In this document: piece by piece, positions 28,339 through 37,540 of the stretch
How the letters are laid out: every line of letters begins with the position of its first letter
How positions within the stretch are numbered: position 1 is the stretch's first letter
Assembly (NCBI RefSeq): GCF_008831155.1
Contig: NZ_WBKB01000005.1
Coordinates: 216,251 to 280,250 of the forward strand
Direction of reading: 5' to 3'
DNA from: Gulosibacter chungangensis
GTDB taxonomy: Bacteria > Actinomycetota > Actinomycetes > Actinomycetales > Microbacteriaceae
Length of the DNA: 64,000 nt
Program-made: the position numbers and the translations under genes
Notes under the pieces: generated by a model
What the model was told of the DNA's origin: nothing
The model's input: the letters and a program-made list of their open reading frames with translations, nothing else
Database searches by the model: none

Positions 28339-30012
28339 TTGCAGACCACCACGCGCGCGACCGGCGCGCTCGGAAAGATCGCTTGGACGGCGGCGGCCGC
28401 AGTGCCGCTCGCCTTCCTCGCGATCTTCTTTGTGTGGCCGGTCGGCGCGATTATTACGCGCGGCTTCGTTCAGGATGGCAGCCTCAGCCTCGCGATCTTC
28501 GGCGAGGTCCTCGGCGAGACGCGCACCTGGCGGATTGTCGCGCAAACCCTGTGGATGGCCGTTGCCGGAACGCTGGGCTCGGTGATCCTCGGTATCCCGG
28601 GCGCATACATCCTCTATCGCTGTCGGTTCCCGGGCCGGGGGATTCTGCGCGGCATCGCGACCGTGCCCTTCGTGCTGCCCACCGTGGTGGTGGGCGTCGC
28701 GTTCCGCGCGCTATTAGCCGACCGCGGCCCGCTGGGTTTCCTCGGCCTCGACGGCACCACCACCGCGGTCATCCTCGCGATGATCTTCTTCAACTACTCG
28801 ATCGTGGTTCGTCAGGTCGGGACCCTCTGGGCGAGCCTCGACCCGCGCATGCCGGAAGCGGCCCGTTCTCTCGGCGCATCCCCGCTGCGAGCATTCCGCA
28901 CCGTGACGCTGCCGCAGCTTGGCCCAGCTATCGCCTCGGCTGCGAGCCTGGTCTTTTTGTATTGCTCAACCGCGTTCGGCATCGTGATTACCCTCGGGCA
29001 GCCCGGCTACGGCACGCTCGAGACCGAAATCTATCTGCAAACTCGGGTGTTCCTGAACCTGCCGGGCGCCGCGGTGCTTTCAATCCTGCAGTTCATCATC
29101 GTGCTGATCGCAGTAGTGGTCTCCAATCGCGCTCGCCGCGGTACCGAAACCTCGCTCAAGCTCGGTGAGGCGAAGGATGCGCGGCTCGGCCGGGGCGATC
29201 TGTGGCCAGCCGTCGTGACTTTCGTGACCATTGCCACGCTGATCATCGCGCCGCTACTGGCACTGGTGCTGCGCTCCCTGCAGCGCGGCGGGGAGTGGAG
29301 CCTCGCGAACTACGCGCTGCTGACGACCAGTGGCTCGGGATTCTCGGGTGGTGCCACCGTCATCCAGGCGCTCGAGCACTCCCTCAAAATCGCGCTCGAT
29401 GCGACCGTGATTGCGCTCGTAATTGCGGTGCCCCTCGCGCTGGTACTCTCGCGGCGCACCCGCAGTCGACGCTTTCAGCGCGCCCAACGGCTGATTGATG
29501 GCGCCGTGATGCTCCCGCTCGGGGTCTCCGCGGTGACGGTCGGATTCGGGTTCATCGTCTCGCTCCAAGCGACGGTGCCGCAATTAGCGATGTCAGGGCT
29601 GCTCGTGCCGCTCGCACAGGCCGTGGTGGCGCTGCCGCTCGTGGTGCGCTCGCTCGTGCCGGTACTTCGCGCAATTGACCCGCGGCTGCGGGAAGCCGCC
29701 GCGACCCTCGGGGCATCCCCCTCGCGCATCCTGCTCACAGTCGATGGACCGTTCCTTGCGCGCGGACTCGGCCTTGCCGCCGGGTTCGCCTTCGCGGTAT
29801 CGCTCGGGGAGTTTGGCGCGACCAGCTTCCTCGCCCGACCCGACTATGTGACACTGCCGGTGCTCATTGTGCGGCTGCTTTCACGCCCCGGCGCGGATAA
29901 TTATGGAATGGCGCTCGCCGCCGCAGTGCTCCTCGCCGCCGTCACGGCCCTCGTGATGACCGTGTGCGAGAAACTGCGCCCGCGTGGCGCCGGAGAGGTA
30001 ACCGGATGGTAG
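28339..30012 (+). CDS. thiP: Thiamine ABC transporter permease
   Basis: 557-residue duplicated permease with two transporter domains, each carrying an EAA-type loop for contact with the ATPase (EAARSLGASPLRAFRTVTLPQLGPAI and EAAATLGASPSRILLTVDGPFLARG). About a dozen membrane helices are visible. It starts at a TTG 18 bases after the thiB stop. The last codons overlap the thiQ start (ATGGTAG), so the genes are translationally coupled. It forms the thiamine importer with ThiB and ThiQ. Confidence 0.93.
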   Translation: MQTTTRATGALGKIAWTAAAAVPLAFLAIFFVWPVGAIITRGFVQDGSLSLAIFGEVLGETRTWRIVAQTLWMAVAGTLGSVILGIPGAYILYRCRFPGRGILRGIATVPFVLPTVVVGVAFRALLADRGPLGFLGLDGTTTAVILAMIFFNYSIVVRQVGTLWASLDPRMPEAARSLGASPLRAFRTVTLPQLGPAIASAASLVFLYCSTAFGIVITLGQPGYGTLETEIYLQTRVFLNLPGAAVLSILQFIIVLIAVVVSNRARRGTETSLKLGEAKDARLGRGDLWPAVVTFVTIATLIIAPLLALVLRSLQRGGEWSLANYALLTTSGSGFSGGATVIQALEHSLKIALDATVIALVIAVPLALVLSRRTRSRRFQRAQRLIDGAVMLPLGVSAVTVGFGFIVSLQATVPQLAMSGLLVPLAQAVVALPLVVRSLVPVLRAIDPRLREAAATLGASPSRILLTVDGPFLARGLGLAAGFAFAVSLGEFGATSFLARPDYVTLPVLIVRLLSRPGADNYGMALAAAVLLAAVTALVMTVCEKLRPRGAGEVTGW

Positions 30013-30680
30013 ACCCGAAACTGACTGCCCCAGCGCTCGAATTGCGTTCGGTGGGGATCGCGTTCGAAGACGAATACGAGTGGATTAAAGACGCCAACCT
30101 GCGCGTGGCAGACGGCGAAGTGGTGGCACTGTTGGGCCCCTCGGGTTCGGGAAAATCAACGCTGCTGCGTGGCATCGCCGGGCTCGAGTCGCAGACTGCG
30201 GGGGAGATCTGGATGCGCGGCCAGCTGATGAACGGTGTTCCCACGCACAAACGCAATTGCGGGATGGTCTTCCAAGACGGCCAGCTCTTCCCGCATCGAA
30301 ACGTGCGCCGCAATGTCGCCTATGGACTTGAGGCGGCGGGTTGGTCGAAGTCGGCTATTGCCGAGCGGGTGGATGCGATGCTAGAGCTCGTGGGACTCGC
30401 GGGCTTCGGTGAGCGGGCGGTGCAAACCCTCTCGGGCGGGCAGGCGCAGCGGGTGGCGCTTGCCCGCTCGCTAGCCACGAAACCGCAGCTGCTGCTCTTG
30501 GATGAGCCGCTCTCGGCCCTCGACCGCGAGCTACGCGAACGCCTCGCGAAGGATCTGCGGCGCATCCTCACCCAGACTGGTTCGAGTGCGGTGCACGTAA
30601 CCCACGATCTCGAGGAAGCGCGCACGATCGCCGACCGGACGGTGTTTATTGATCAGGGCCAGCTGCACGCGGAACCGTGA
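30006..30680 (+). CDS. thiQ: Thiamine ABC transporter ATP-binding protein
   Basis: 224-residue importer ATPase with Walker A GPSGSGKST, Q-loop CGMVFQDGQLFPHRNV, signature LSGGQAQRVAL and Walker B LLLLDEPLSALD, plus the H-loop VTHDLEEA. The ATG overlaps the thiP stop and is preceded by GGAGAGG. The last 35 bases overlap the 3' end of the convergent transporter gene. It energises ThiBP. Confidence 0.94.
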   Translation: MVDPKLTAPALELRSVGIAFEDEYEWIKDANLRVADGEVVALLGPSGSGKSTLLRGIAGLESQTAGEIWMRGQLMNGVPTHKRNCGMVFQDGQLFPHRNVRRNVAYGLEAAGWSKSAIAERVDAMLELVGLAGFGERAVQTLSGGQAQRVALARSLATKPQLLLLDEPLSALDRELRERLAKDLRRILTQTGSSAVHVTHDLEEARTIADRTVFIDQGQLHAEP

Positions 30681-31896
30681 CCTGCTCATAGTCATTCGGG
30701 CGCCCGATGAGATAGGCGGCGGGTAACGCGACCACGCAGGTGCCGATCAAGAACCACAGCGGTAGCACCCAGTCGCCGGTGGCGGCGTACACCATCGACA
30801 CGATGAAGGGGCCGCCCGCGGCGAGCATGTATCCGAGGCCCTGCACAAAGCTGCTGAGCCGTGCGGCACCGAGGACTGTGGCGGCTTTCACTCCGACAAG
30901 CCCAAGCGACATCGAGAACAGCAACTGTCCCGCACCGATCAGGGTCACGGCCCAAAAACTCTGTAACCCGGGCACCAGCAGGATGAGCAAATAGCCGAGG
31001 ACGAAACACGCTAGGCCGATGAACGCGGCCGGACGCACCCAGGTGCCGCGAGCCGCAATGAGCGGCGAAATGAAACCCACCGGGATGCCGACGAGCGCGA
31101 ACCAACTTAGCTGCAGATTGGCTGTGGTCTGCGAGAGGCCATTGAATTCGACGAGGATCTGCGGGAGCCACGCAAATACCGAATAGGAATTCAGCGAGCA
31201 CACCGAAAAGAGCATCATGATCGCCCAGGCAGTGCGGGAGCGGAATGGCGAAGCATCGCTCGGTTGGCTATTCGAATCGACCACCGTGATGGCGGCGGTT
31301 TCGGCGGGGGATGCGTAGCCGGCATTGCGGTCTGTGAACCACAGCGTGATCCACGGCACCATCGCGACCACAGCTAGGGCACCCCAGATCGCGAGCGAAT
31401 AGCGCCAGCCTTGATCCATCGCGACCTGCGCGGCAAGTAGCGGCGGGGCAGATGCCGAGATCGCAATGATGACGATATACATCGACGTGACGATTCCGAT
31501 CTTTTTCGGGAATCGCGCTTTGACAATCGGCGGCATCAGGATATTTCCCGTGCCGAGGGCAGCCAGCGCGAGTGCCGTCCCGAGGGTGATGCCCCACGCA
31601 TCCATCGCCAGTGCACGGATCGCGAACCCGCACGTGGCGAGCGCCAGGCTCACGATGATGATGCCCTCGAGCGAGAACTTCCGCGTGAGCGGGCGGGCGA
31701 TAAAACCGGCGGCGGCGAAACACAGCGGTGGGAGCATCCCAATCACACCCAGCGCGAGGCCAGGCAGCGGGAAGGACGCTTCTACGAATGAGACGATCGG
31801 GGAGAAGCTTGAAACCGGTGTGCGCAGGTTCAGCGCGAGCAGCGCAATGGCTATGAGACCGAGGATGCTGATCCCCAGCCGTGAACGACGAGACAA
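30646..31896 (-). CDS. CynX/NimT-type MFS transporter
   Basis: About 416 residues with twelve predicted helices, of the cyanate/2-nitroimidazole branch of the major facilitator superfamily. Family features are the first helix ALNLRTPVSSFSPIV, the GTGNILMPPIVKARFPKKIG loop and FAWLPQILVEFNGLS after helix 7. The exported or imported compound is not identifiable. I use a TTG start (MSRRSRLGISIL) 34 bases after the glbO stop; upstream codons in frame overlap glbO and are not family-like. An AGG near the start gives only weak support, so the N-terminus is uncertain by a few residues. Confidence 0.85.
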   Translation of the reverse strand: MSRRSRLGISILGLIAIALLALNLRTPVSSFSPIVSFVEASFPLPGLALGVIGMLPPLCFAAAGFIARPLTRKFSLEGIIIVSLALATCGFAIRALAMDAWGITLGTALALAALGTGNILMPPIVKARFPKKIGIVTSMYIVIIAISASAPPLLAAQVAMDQGWRYSLAIWGALAVVAMVPWITLWFTDRNAGYASPAETAAITVVDSNSQPSDASPFRSRTAWAIMMLFSVCSLNSYSVFAWLPQILVEFNGLSQTTANLQLSWFALVGIPVGFISPLIAARGTWVRPAAFIGLACFVLGYLLILLVPGLQSFWAVTLIGAGQLLFSMSLGLVGVKAATVLGAARLSSFVQGLGYMLAAGGPFIVSMVYAATGDWVLPLWFLIGTCVVALPAAYLIGRPNDYEQVTVPRAAGPDQ

Positions 31897-31930
31897 AGTA
31901 CCTACGATTCTGGAACTTGCGATGTTGTAG

Positions 31931-32338
31931 CTAGGCCCGGCCGGGCGTGGGTTCGAAGGTGTTGACCATCGCAGTGGCGGCACGATCGAAATACGCGAGC
32001 ATCTGCGTGCGCACAATCGGCGGGAATTCCATGGACTTCACGGCCGCGGTCATGTGCCGTAGCCAACGATCACGCGCATCCGGGTTCACGTGGAAGGGGA
32101 CGTGGCGCATCCGTAACCGCGGGTGACCGCGCTGCTCCGAGTAGGTGCTCGGGCCGCCCCAGTACTGACCGAGGAAACGGCTCAACCGCCAGATTGCACC
32201 CTCGAGGTCGTCTTGGGGATACATCGGCCAGAGCACGGCATCGGTCTGGACATCGTCATAGAACCGTCGAACGAGTTCCTCAAACGTGTCCATGCCACCG
32301 ACCTCGTCATACACGGTCAGCGCGGAGGAATCAGTCAT
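31931..32338 (-). CDS. glbO: Group II truncated haemoglobin
   Basis: 135-residue 2-on-2 globin (trHbO). The motifs YDEVGGMDTFEELVRRFYDDV, PMYPQDDLEGAIWRLSRFLGQYWGGPSTYSEQRGHPRLRMRH and PFHVNPDARDRWLRHM include the proximal His (RMRH segment) and the group II Trp at G8 (RDRWLRHM). It binds oxygen, NO or peroxide at haem and in mycobacteria is linked to respiration under low oxygen. mscS ends beside it. It is part of a set of genes that keep the order seen in Mycobacterium tuberculosis around pepN. Confidence 0.95.
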   Translation of the reverse strand: MTDSSALTVYDEVGGMDTFEELVRRFYDDVQTDAVLWPMYPQDDLEGAIWRLSRFLGQYWGGPSTYSEQRGHPRLRMRHVPFHVNPDARDRWLRHMTAAVKSMEFPPIVRTQMLAYFDRAATAMVNTFEPTPGRA

Positions 32339-32347
32339 GCCTCTACC

Positions 32348-33322
32348 TTAGGCCTCGCCTTCGTCGACACGGCGCTGCTCGTCGATCTTGCCGTCGATGC
32401 CGGTGGTCTGGCGGATGTCGATACCGTTTGGGCCATCAAAGACGATGGTGTTCATCGCCGGTAGGTCGATATGCTCGCGCTTGAGCGCATCCTGGATGCG
32501 CGCGCGCATTTCGCGCTCGACGCTCCAGCGGTCGCCCGGCGTGGTCTTCACCGCGAGACGCACAATGATCGCCTCCTTGGAGAGCGTCTGCAAGCCCCAA
32601 ATGCTCGGCTCTTCAAGGAGCTTGAGCATCCAGTCTGGGTCCTCCGCGAGTTCCTTCGCTGCCTGCAGCATGGTGCGCTGGGCCTTATCTCGGTCGCTAT
32701 CGAAGGGGATTGCCAGGTCGATGATGGCGCGGTTCCAACCCTGCGAGTTATTCCCCACGCGCTGGATTTCACCGTTTCGGACATACCAGAGCTGCCCGTA
32801 CACATCGCGCACCTGGGTGACCCGGACGCCCACGGCTTCCACCACACCACTGGCATATTCCATGTCGACCTCGTCACCGACACCGATCTGGTCCTCAATC
32901 ACCATAAAGAGGCCGTTGAGCACATCGCCGACGATCTTCTGCGCACCGAAACCGAGACCCGCACCGATCGCCGCCGAAAGCACCGTGAGCGACGACAGGA
33001 AGCTCGGGCTGATGATGCCAATGCTCCACATAAACGCGACGACCCAGATGATCACCTTGAGGATATTGGTCAGCACCTGGCCGATGGTGCGGGTGCGCTG
33101 CACGGTACGAACGGACGCGAGGGGGGACTTGAGCGCGAGCATCTGCGTGTCGGCAACGCCACGCTTCTTCTTGACACCCTCGACGATTTGGCCCACGGAG
33201 CGATTAATGATCCAGGCGAGGATGCGACTGACGAGCCAGGCGCCAATGAGCACGAGGGCGACCTGGAGGATGGGGAGAAAAGGACCGAGAAACTCGGCCA
33301 CGGTATCGAAAAATTCCTGCAT
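32348..33322 (-). CDS. Small-conductance mechanosensitive ion channel (MscS family)
   Basis: 324 residues: an N-terminal helix (PILQVALVLIGAWLVSRILAWII), a second helix (VLTNILKVIIWVVAFMWSIGII) and the pore-lining TM3 region (AAIGAGLGFGAQKIVGDVLNGLFMVIEDQIGVGDEV), whose Gly/Ala pattern is diagnostic. The beta and C-terminal domains follow. It opens on membrane tension to release solutes during hypo-osmotic shock. It lies nine bases upstream of glbO on the same strand and divergent from the yeiH-type genes. Confidence 0.93.
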   Translation of the reverse strand: MQEFFDTVAEFLGPFLPILQVALVLIGAWLVSRILAWIINRSVGQIVEGVKKKRGVADTQMLALKSPLASVRTVQRTRTIGQVLTNILKVIIWVVAFMWSIGIISPSFLSSLTVLSAAIGAGLGFGAQKIVGDVLNGLFMVIEDQIGVGDEVDMEYASGVVEAVGVRVTQVRDVYGQLWYVRNGEIQRVGNNSQGWNRAIIDLAIPFDSDRDKAQRTMLQAAKELAEDPDWMLKLLEEPSIWGLQTLSKEAIIVRLAVKTTPGDRWSVEREMRARIQDALKREHIDLPAMNTIVFDGPNGIDIRQTTGIDGKIDEQRRVDEGEA

Positions 33323-33491
33323 AGCGCCGTCGAGTGTATTGATACCGACCGAGTGGAAGCTGGTTCTTCCCCGTTTACTTGTGGGATGCTTAGCGTGGTT
33401 ACAATGCCAACTTGTTGGGTCACCAATATTCCTTGTAACTGAGGCGCGAATCGGTGGCCGGACTCCCTACCCGCTGATTTTGAGGATGCAT

Positions 33492-33671
33492 ATGTCTCAC
33501 TCGAACGCGCGAGATGGCGATTTCGTCGATATCCCGCCCCATGAAGTAGAAGCTCCAGACTCGCACGGCAAGTTTTCGCTCAATGAGGACTGGTGGGCCA
33601 CGATCGTCGGTACGGCACTCGTACTGCTGTGCCTGGCAGGCGTAGTTCCGAACATCGGCGGGTGGTTCTAG
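33492..33671 (+). CDS. Small single-helix membrane protein overlapping the YeiH-type exporter
   Basis: 59 residues from MSHSNARDGDF, with GAGG 6 bases before the ATG; another ATG two codons earlier is in frame. A hydrophilic N-terminus leads to NEDWWATIVGTALVLLCLAGVVP, a single transmembrane helix. Its stop overlaps the next start (TAGTG), so the two are translationally coupled. From memory, full-length YeiH-family exporters begin with a similar acidic DWW helix, so this looks like the family N-terminus encoded as a separate chain. Confidence 0.7.
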   Translation: MSHSNARDGDFVDIPPHEVEAPDSHGKFSLNEDWWATIVGTALVLLCLAGVVPNIGGWF

Positions 33672-34846
33672 TGGCACCACAATCGCAAACCGAATCCGCA
33701 GGCGCCACCACCAAACCGCAAGAAGGCGGCGCAGGGTGGTGGACGGTCGCTGGCCTGCTGCTCGTCGTCGCACTCGCGATCGTCGTGCAGGTTCTCACTT
33801 CGAATATGCCCGACTGGACGGCCGAGACCTGGTTCGGACCCCTCGCGAAATCGGTGGAGTTCCCCGTGTACGCCATCGCGATCGGCTTTGCCTTCAACGG
33901 CATCCTGTCCCTGGCGAAGGTGCGCGACAGGATGTCGGCAGGCTTTCGCACCGAGTTCTTTATCAAGATCGGCCTGGTGCTGCTTGGCACCACGGTAAAC
34001 GTGAATGTCATTCTCGATCTCGGCCTGCCCGCGGTCATCCAAGCACTGCTGCTGATCACCGTGGTGTTCTTCTTCACGTGGTGGTTCGCGGGAATCGTCG
34101 GTCTTGCCCCGCACCTACGGGCACTGCTCGCTACGGCGCTTTCCATCTGTGGCGTCTCCGCGGCGGTTGCTGCCGCTGGCGCGGTGCACGCAAAGAAAGA
34201 GCAACTCGCCTATGTCGCGGGTCTGGTGATCGTGTTCGCCTTGCCAGCGATCTTCCTGTTGCCGTGGCTTGCGCAAGTAATGGGGCTCTCGCCAGTGGTC
34301 ACCGGTGCCTGGATTGGCGGGAATATCGACACCACCGCCGCCGTGACGGCGGCCGGCGCGATGGCCAGCGAAGAGGTGTTGCAGTACGCCTCGGTGGTCA
34401 AAATGATCCAGAACGCGCTGATTGGTTTCGTCGCGGTGGCGCTTTCGATCTACTTCACCCTCAAAGTTGACCGTCCGGCGGATGCAGTCAGCAGCAAGGT
34501 TGTCGCGAAGGCCGGCTGGGGACAGGTCTGGCAGCGCTTTCCGAAGTTCGTGTTCGGCTTCCTCTTCGCCTCGGTCCTCGTCTCCACACTCGCGGCGATC
34601 TTCCCGGCAGCCTTGGCGGATGGCGCCTGGCTCGATAGCGGAGTGAATGCCGCGAAGTCGCTGCAAACCATGTTCTTCACAGTGGCGTTCGTGTCGATCG
34701 GGCTTGAGTTCCGATTCGGAGCGCTCAAGGAAGCCGGCTGGAAGCCGATCCTGGTGTTCTTTGCCGGGACCGTGATGAACCTCGTTGCGGGTCTACTGCT
34801 GTCCTGGCTGCTATTCGGCGTGCTCTTCGCCGGAAACTTCAGCTAA
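33671..34846 (+). CDS. YeiH family (putative sulfate exporter) membrane protein
   Basis: 391 residues from a GTG overlapping the previous stop. About ten membrane helices are visible, with the family-typical segments YAIAIGFAFNGILSL, EFFIKIGLVLLGTTVN, ALLATALSICGVSAAVAAAGAV and VVTGAWIGGNIDTTAAVTAAGAM. The family (COG2855/UPF0324) is annotated as sulfate or other anion exporters, but the activity is poorly proven. The N-terminal 25 residues before the first helix are Gln/Thr-rich. The preceding small gene supplies the missing N-terminal helix. Confidence 0.88.
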   Translation: MAPQSQTESAGATTKPQEGGAGWWTVAGLLLVVALAIVVQVLTSNMPDWTAETWFGPLAKSVEFPVYAIAIGFAFNGILSLAKVRDRMSAGFRTEFFIKIGLVLLGTTVNVNVILDLGLPAVIQALLLITVVFFFTWWFAGIVGLAPHLRALLATALSICGVSAAVAAAGAVHAKKEQLAYVAGLVIVFALPAIFLLPWLAQVMGLSPVVTGAWIGGNIDTTAAVTAAGAMASEEVLQYASVVKMIQNALIGFVAVALSIYFTLKVDRPADAVSSKVVAKAGWGQVWQRFPKFVFGFLFASVLVSTLAAIFPAALADGAWLDSGVNAAKSLQTMFFTVAFVSIGLEFRFGALKEAGWKPILVFFAGTVMNLVAGLLLSWLLFGVLFAGNFS

Positions 34847-34861
34847 TACGCTCACTGAGTA

Positions 34862-34905
34862 GCGCGTATCGAAGTGCCTGATAAGTAGGCGATTTCGATA
34901 CGCGC
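34862..34905. repeat. REP-like hairpin after the YeiH-type gene
   Basis: Inverted repeat GCGCGTATCGAA / TTCGATACGCGC (12-bp arms at 34862-34873 and 34894-34905) with an inner GCCT/AGGC stem. It starts 16 bp after the stop codon and could act as the terminator. It is the inverted, slightly deleted counterpart of the direct repeats that follow. Confidence 0.8.
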
Positions 34906-34914
34906 TTCTTGTTC

Positions 34915-34971
34915 CCCTTCGATACGCTGCGCTACTCAGGGCCGCCCTTCGATACGCTGCGCTACTCAGGG
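34915..34971. repeat. Two 27-bp direct repeats, REP-like
   Basis: Copies at 34915-34941 and 34945-34971 are identical, each bounded by CCCT and AGGG (CCCTTCGATACGCTGCGCTA as the first 20 bases). Together with the preceding hairpin they fill the space between the convergent yeiH-type and pepN genes. This CGATACGCT...CTACTC pattern resembles intergenic palindromes that I recall as common in Microbacteriaceae. Confidence 0.85.
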
Positions 34972-34984
34972 AGCTAAAGAGGGG

Positions 34985-37540
34985 TTAGCTCTGGTCGGCG
35001 TCGCGCTGTTTGACGTAGAGCGCGCGAGCCGTGTCGTCGAGACCCTCGGCGATGAGCCGGCGCAGGGCATCCGGCGCATCCTGGTGCTGCTCGAGCCAGG
35101 CCGAGGCCGCATCCACAACCTCTTGCGAGACAATCGCGCGGGGGAAGAAGCCCTCGACGAGGTACTCCGCAATGTGGAAGCTGCGAGACTCCCAAATCGA
35201 GAGCAGACCGTCGAAGTACGGCGCAATGAAGGGCTTCAGCAGATCGGTGTCGTGGGTCTTCCAGAACCCTGCGAAGGTCGCGCGCACAATTTCATTCGCG
35301 GCGCCCGCGGTGGTCCACACCGAATCCCAGGCGGCCTGCTTGCCTGCGGCGGTGGGGATCGCGGCTCGGGCATGGGCTGCCGAGCGCTCGCCGTCGGAGG
35401 TGCGGTCCTCTTCGAGACGAGCGGCAATCTCCGCCTCACCGGCGCGGCCACCCGAGACGAGCGAGAACAACAGCTCCCAACCGAGGTCGGTGTCGATGTC
35501 AAGGCCCGGCAGTGTGCGAGTGCCCGTGAACAGGTCTGACACTGCCTGTAACTGCACATCGGTGCGCGCGAATTCCGCGAAGGTACGCACAAACGCGAAC
35601 TGCGCATCCGACCCGTGTTCCGCCTCGGTCGCGAGGACGAGCAACTCATCAGCAACCACGTCGAGCACCTCGTCGCGATCCTCATCGCAGACATAGCGGT
35701 TCGCGGTGGTCGTGAGCTGGCCCAGCAGCTGTCGACGAGTGGTCGACTCGGTCTCGGGCGCAATGTGCTCGAGCAACAGTCGAACGAAATCGCGGGCGCG
35801 GAACTCTCCGTCACGGGTGGCATCCCAGATGCTGCCGAGCACGAGGCCGCGGGCCAGCGGGTCAGTGATGCGGCTCGCGTGACGCTTCGCGGTCTCGAGC
35901 GACTGTTCATCGAGGCGGATCTTCGCGTAGGCGAGGTCCTCGTCGTTGAGCAGAATGAGGTCTCCGCGCAGCTGGCCAACCAGTTCCGGTACCTCGGTGA
36001 ATTCACCGTCCACGTCGAGCTCCACCTTGTGCACGCGCACCAGCTGCTCGGAATCATCCAGCGCGTAGATGCCGACCGCGAGACGGTGCGGGCGCAGGGT
36101 GGGGTAGTCCTGCGGGGCCGACTGGCTGATGCCGAAGGAGGTGAAACGACCCTCTGCATCCACCTCGAAGACGGGGCGGAGCGTGTTCACGCCCGCAGTC
36201 TGCAGCCACTTGGCCGACCAGTCCTGCAGATCGCGACCGGAGGCGGCCTCGAGTTCGCTGAGTAGATCGTTCAGCTCGGTGTTGCCCCAGGCGTGCTTCT
36301 TGAAGTACTCGCCGACGCCCTTGAAGAAGGCCTCGCGGCCCACCCAGAAGAACAGCTGCTTGAGCACCGAGCCGCCCTTGGCGTAGGTGATGCCGTCGAA
36401 GTTTACGAGCACATCGTCGAGGTCACGGATCTCGGCGACGATCGGGTGGGTCGAGGGCAACTGGTCCTGCCGGTATGCCCAGGTCTTTTCACTTGCGAGG
36501 AAGGTGACCCAGTTGTTCTGCCACTCGGTGGCCTCGGCGGTCGCGATCGTCGAGATGAACTCGGCGAAGGACTCGTTGAGCCACAGATCGTTCCACCAGC
36601 GCATGGTGACGAGGTCGCCGAACCACATGTGACCGAGCTCGTGCAGGATCGTCACCACGCGACGCTCGCGGACGGCATCCGGTACGCGTGAACGGAATAC
36701 GTAGTTTTCGGTGAAGGTTACGCAGCCCGCGTTCTCCATTGCGCCCATGTTGTATTCGGGGACGAAGAGCTGATCGTACTTCTCGAAGGGATAGGGCACG
36801 CCGAAGTGCGATTCGAAATATTCGAAGCCCTGTTTGGTGGTCGTGAAGATGTTTTCTGGGTCCATGTATTGCGCGAGCGAGGAACGCACAAACACGCCGA
36901 GGGGTATGGTCCGGCCATCGATCGAGGTGAGCTCGTCGCGGTATTCCACGTACGGCCCGGCAACAAGAGCGGTGATGTAGGTGGAGATCCGCGGGGTCGC
37001 AGGGAAGGCCCAGGTGGCAGACGTCTCGTCAACCGGTTGCGGCTCGGGAGTGGGCTGGTTCGAAACGACCTGCCAGTGCTTCGGTGCGGTGACTGTGAAC
37101 GCGAAGGTCGCCTTCAGATCCGGCTGTTCGAAGCACGGGTACATGCGGCGGGCGTCGGGCACCTCAAACTGCGAGTAGAGGTACACCTCGCCATCGGCTG
37201 GGTCCACAAAACGGTGCAGACCCTCTCCGGTGTTCATGAAGAACATATTGGCGTCGATCACGAGGGTGTTTGTGGCTTCGAGACCGGGCAGGTGGATGCG
37301 CGAGTCGGCATAGACCTCAGCCGGGTCGAGCTCGCGGCCGTTGAGGGTGACCGCGTGAACCTCGCTCGCAATGGCGTCAATAAACGTGCTCGCACCTGCA
37401 GTGGCGGAGAACGTAACCGTTGTGATGCAGCGGAAGATCTCTTCGGACACCGTCAGATCGAGCTTGATGTCGTAGTGGTCGACCGCAATAAGGCCGCTGC
37501 GCTCCTGTGCTTCGGCGCGGGTCAGATTCTCTCCCGGCAT
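34985..37540 (-). CDS. pepN: Aminopeptidase N (M1 family zinc metallopeptidase)
   Basis: 851-residue cytoplasmic aminopeptidase. The substrate-anchor motif is NMGAMENAGC, the zinc site is HELGHMWFGDLVTMRWWNDLWLNESFAEF (HExxH plus the downstream Glu), and a C-terminal ERAP1-like helical domain of about 300 residues follows. The start MPGENLTRAEAQERSG is preceded by AGGAG at 4 bases; 41 in-frame codons upstream are not family-like. The actinobacterial PepN starts at this point. The neighbouring DsbA-like gene, rpiB and nei form the same group as in Mycobacterium tuberculosis. Confidence 0.96.
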   Translation of the reverse strand: MPGENLTRAEAQERSGLIAVDHYDIKLDLTVSEEIFRCITTVTFSATAGASTFIDAIASEVHAVTLNGRELDPAEVYADSRIHLPGLEATNTLVIDANMFFMNTGEGLHRFVDPADGEVYLYSQFEVPDARRMYPCFEQPDLKATFAFTVTAPKHWQVVSNQPTPEPQPVDETSATWAFPATPRISTYITALVAGPYVEYRDELTSIDGRTIPLGVFVRSSLAQYMDPENIFTTTKQGFEYFESHFGVPYPFEKYDQLFVPEYNMGAMENAGCVTFTENYVFRSRVPDAVRERRVVTILHELGHMWFGDLVTMRWWNDLWLNESFAEFISTIATAEATEWQNNWVTFLASEKTWAYRQDQLPSTHPIVAEIRDLDDVLVNFDGITYAKGGSVLKQLFFWVGREAFFKGVGEYFKKHAWGNTELNDLLSELEAASGRDLQDWSAKWLQTAGVNTLRPVFEVDAEGRFTSFGISQSAPQDYPTLRPHRLAVGIYALDDSEQLVRVHKVELDVDGEFTEVPELVGQLRGDLILLNDEDLAYAKIRLDEQSLETAKRHASRITDPLARGLVLGSIWDATRDGEFRARDFVRLLLEHIAPETESTTRRQLLGQLTTTANRYVCDEDRDEVLDVVADELLVLATEAEHGSDAQFAFVRTFAEFARTDVQLQAVSDLFTGTRTLPGLDIDTDLGWELLFSLVSGGRAGEAEIAARLEEDRTSDGERSAAHARAAIPTAAGKQAAWDSVWTTAGAANEIVRATFAGFWKTHDTDLLKPFIAPYFDGLLSIWESRSFHIAEYLVEGFFPRAIVSQEVVDAASAWLEQHQDAPDALRRLIAEGLDDTARALYVKQRDADQS

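Noticed and set aside
32388..33491. Long plus-strand frame antisense to mscS leading into the small membrane protein
   Set aside because: Only the last 59 codons, after a good Shine-Dalgarno at 33482, look real; the rest mirrors MscS.
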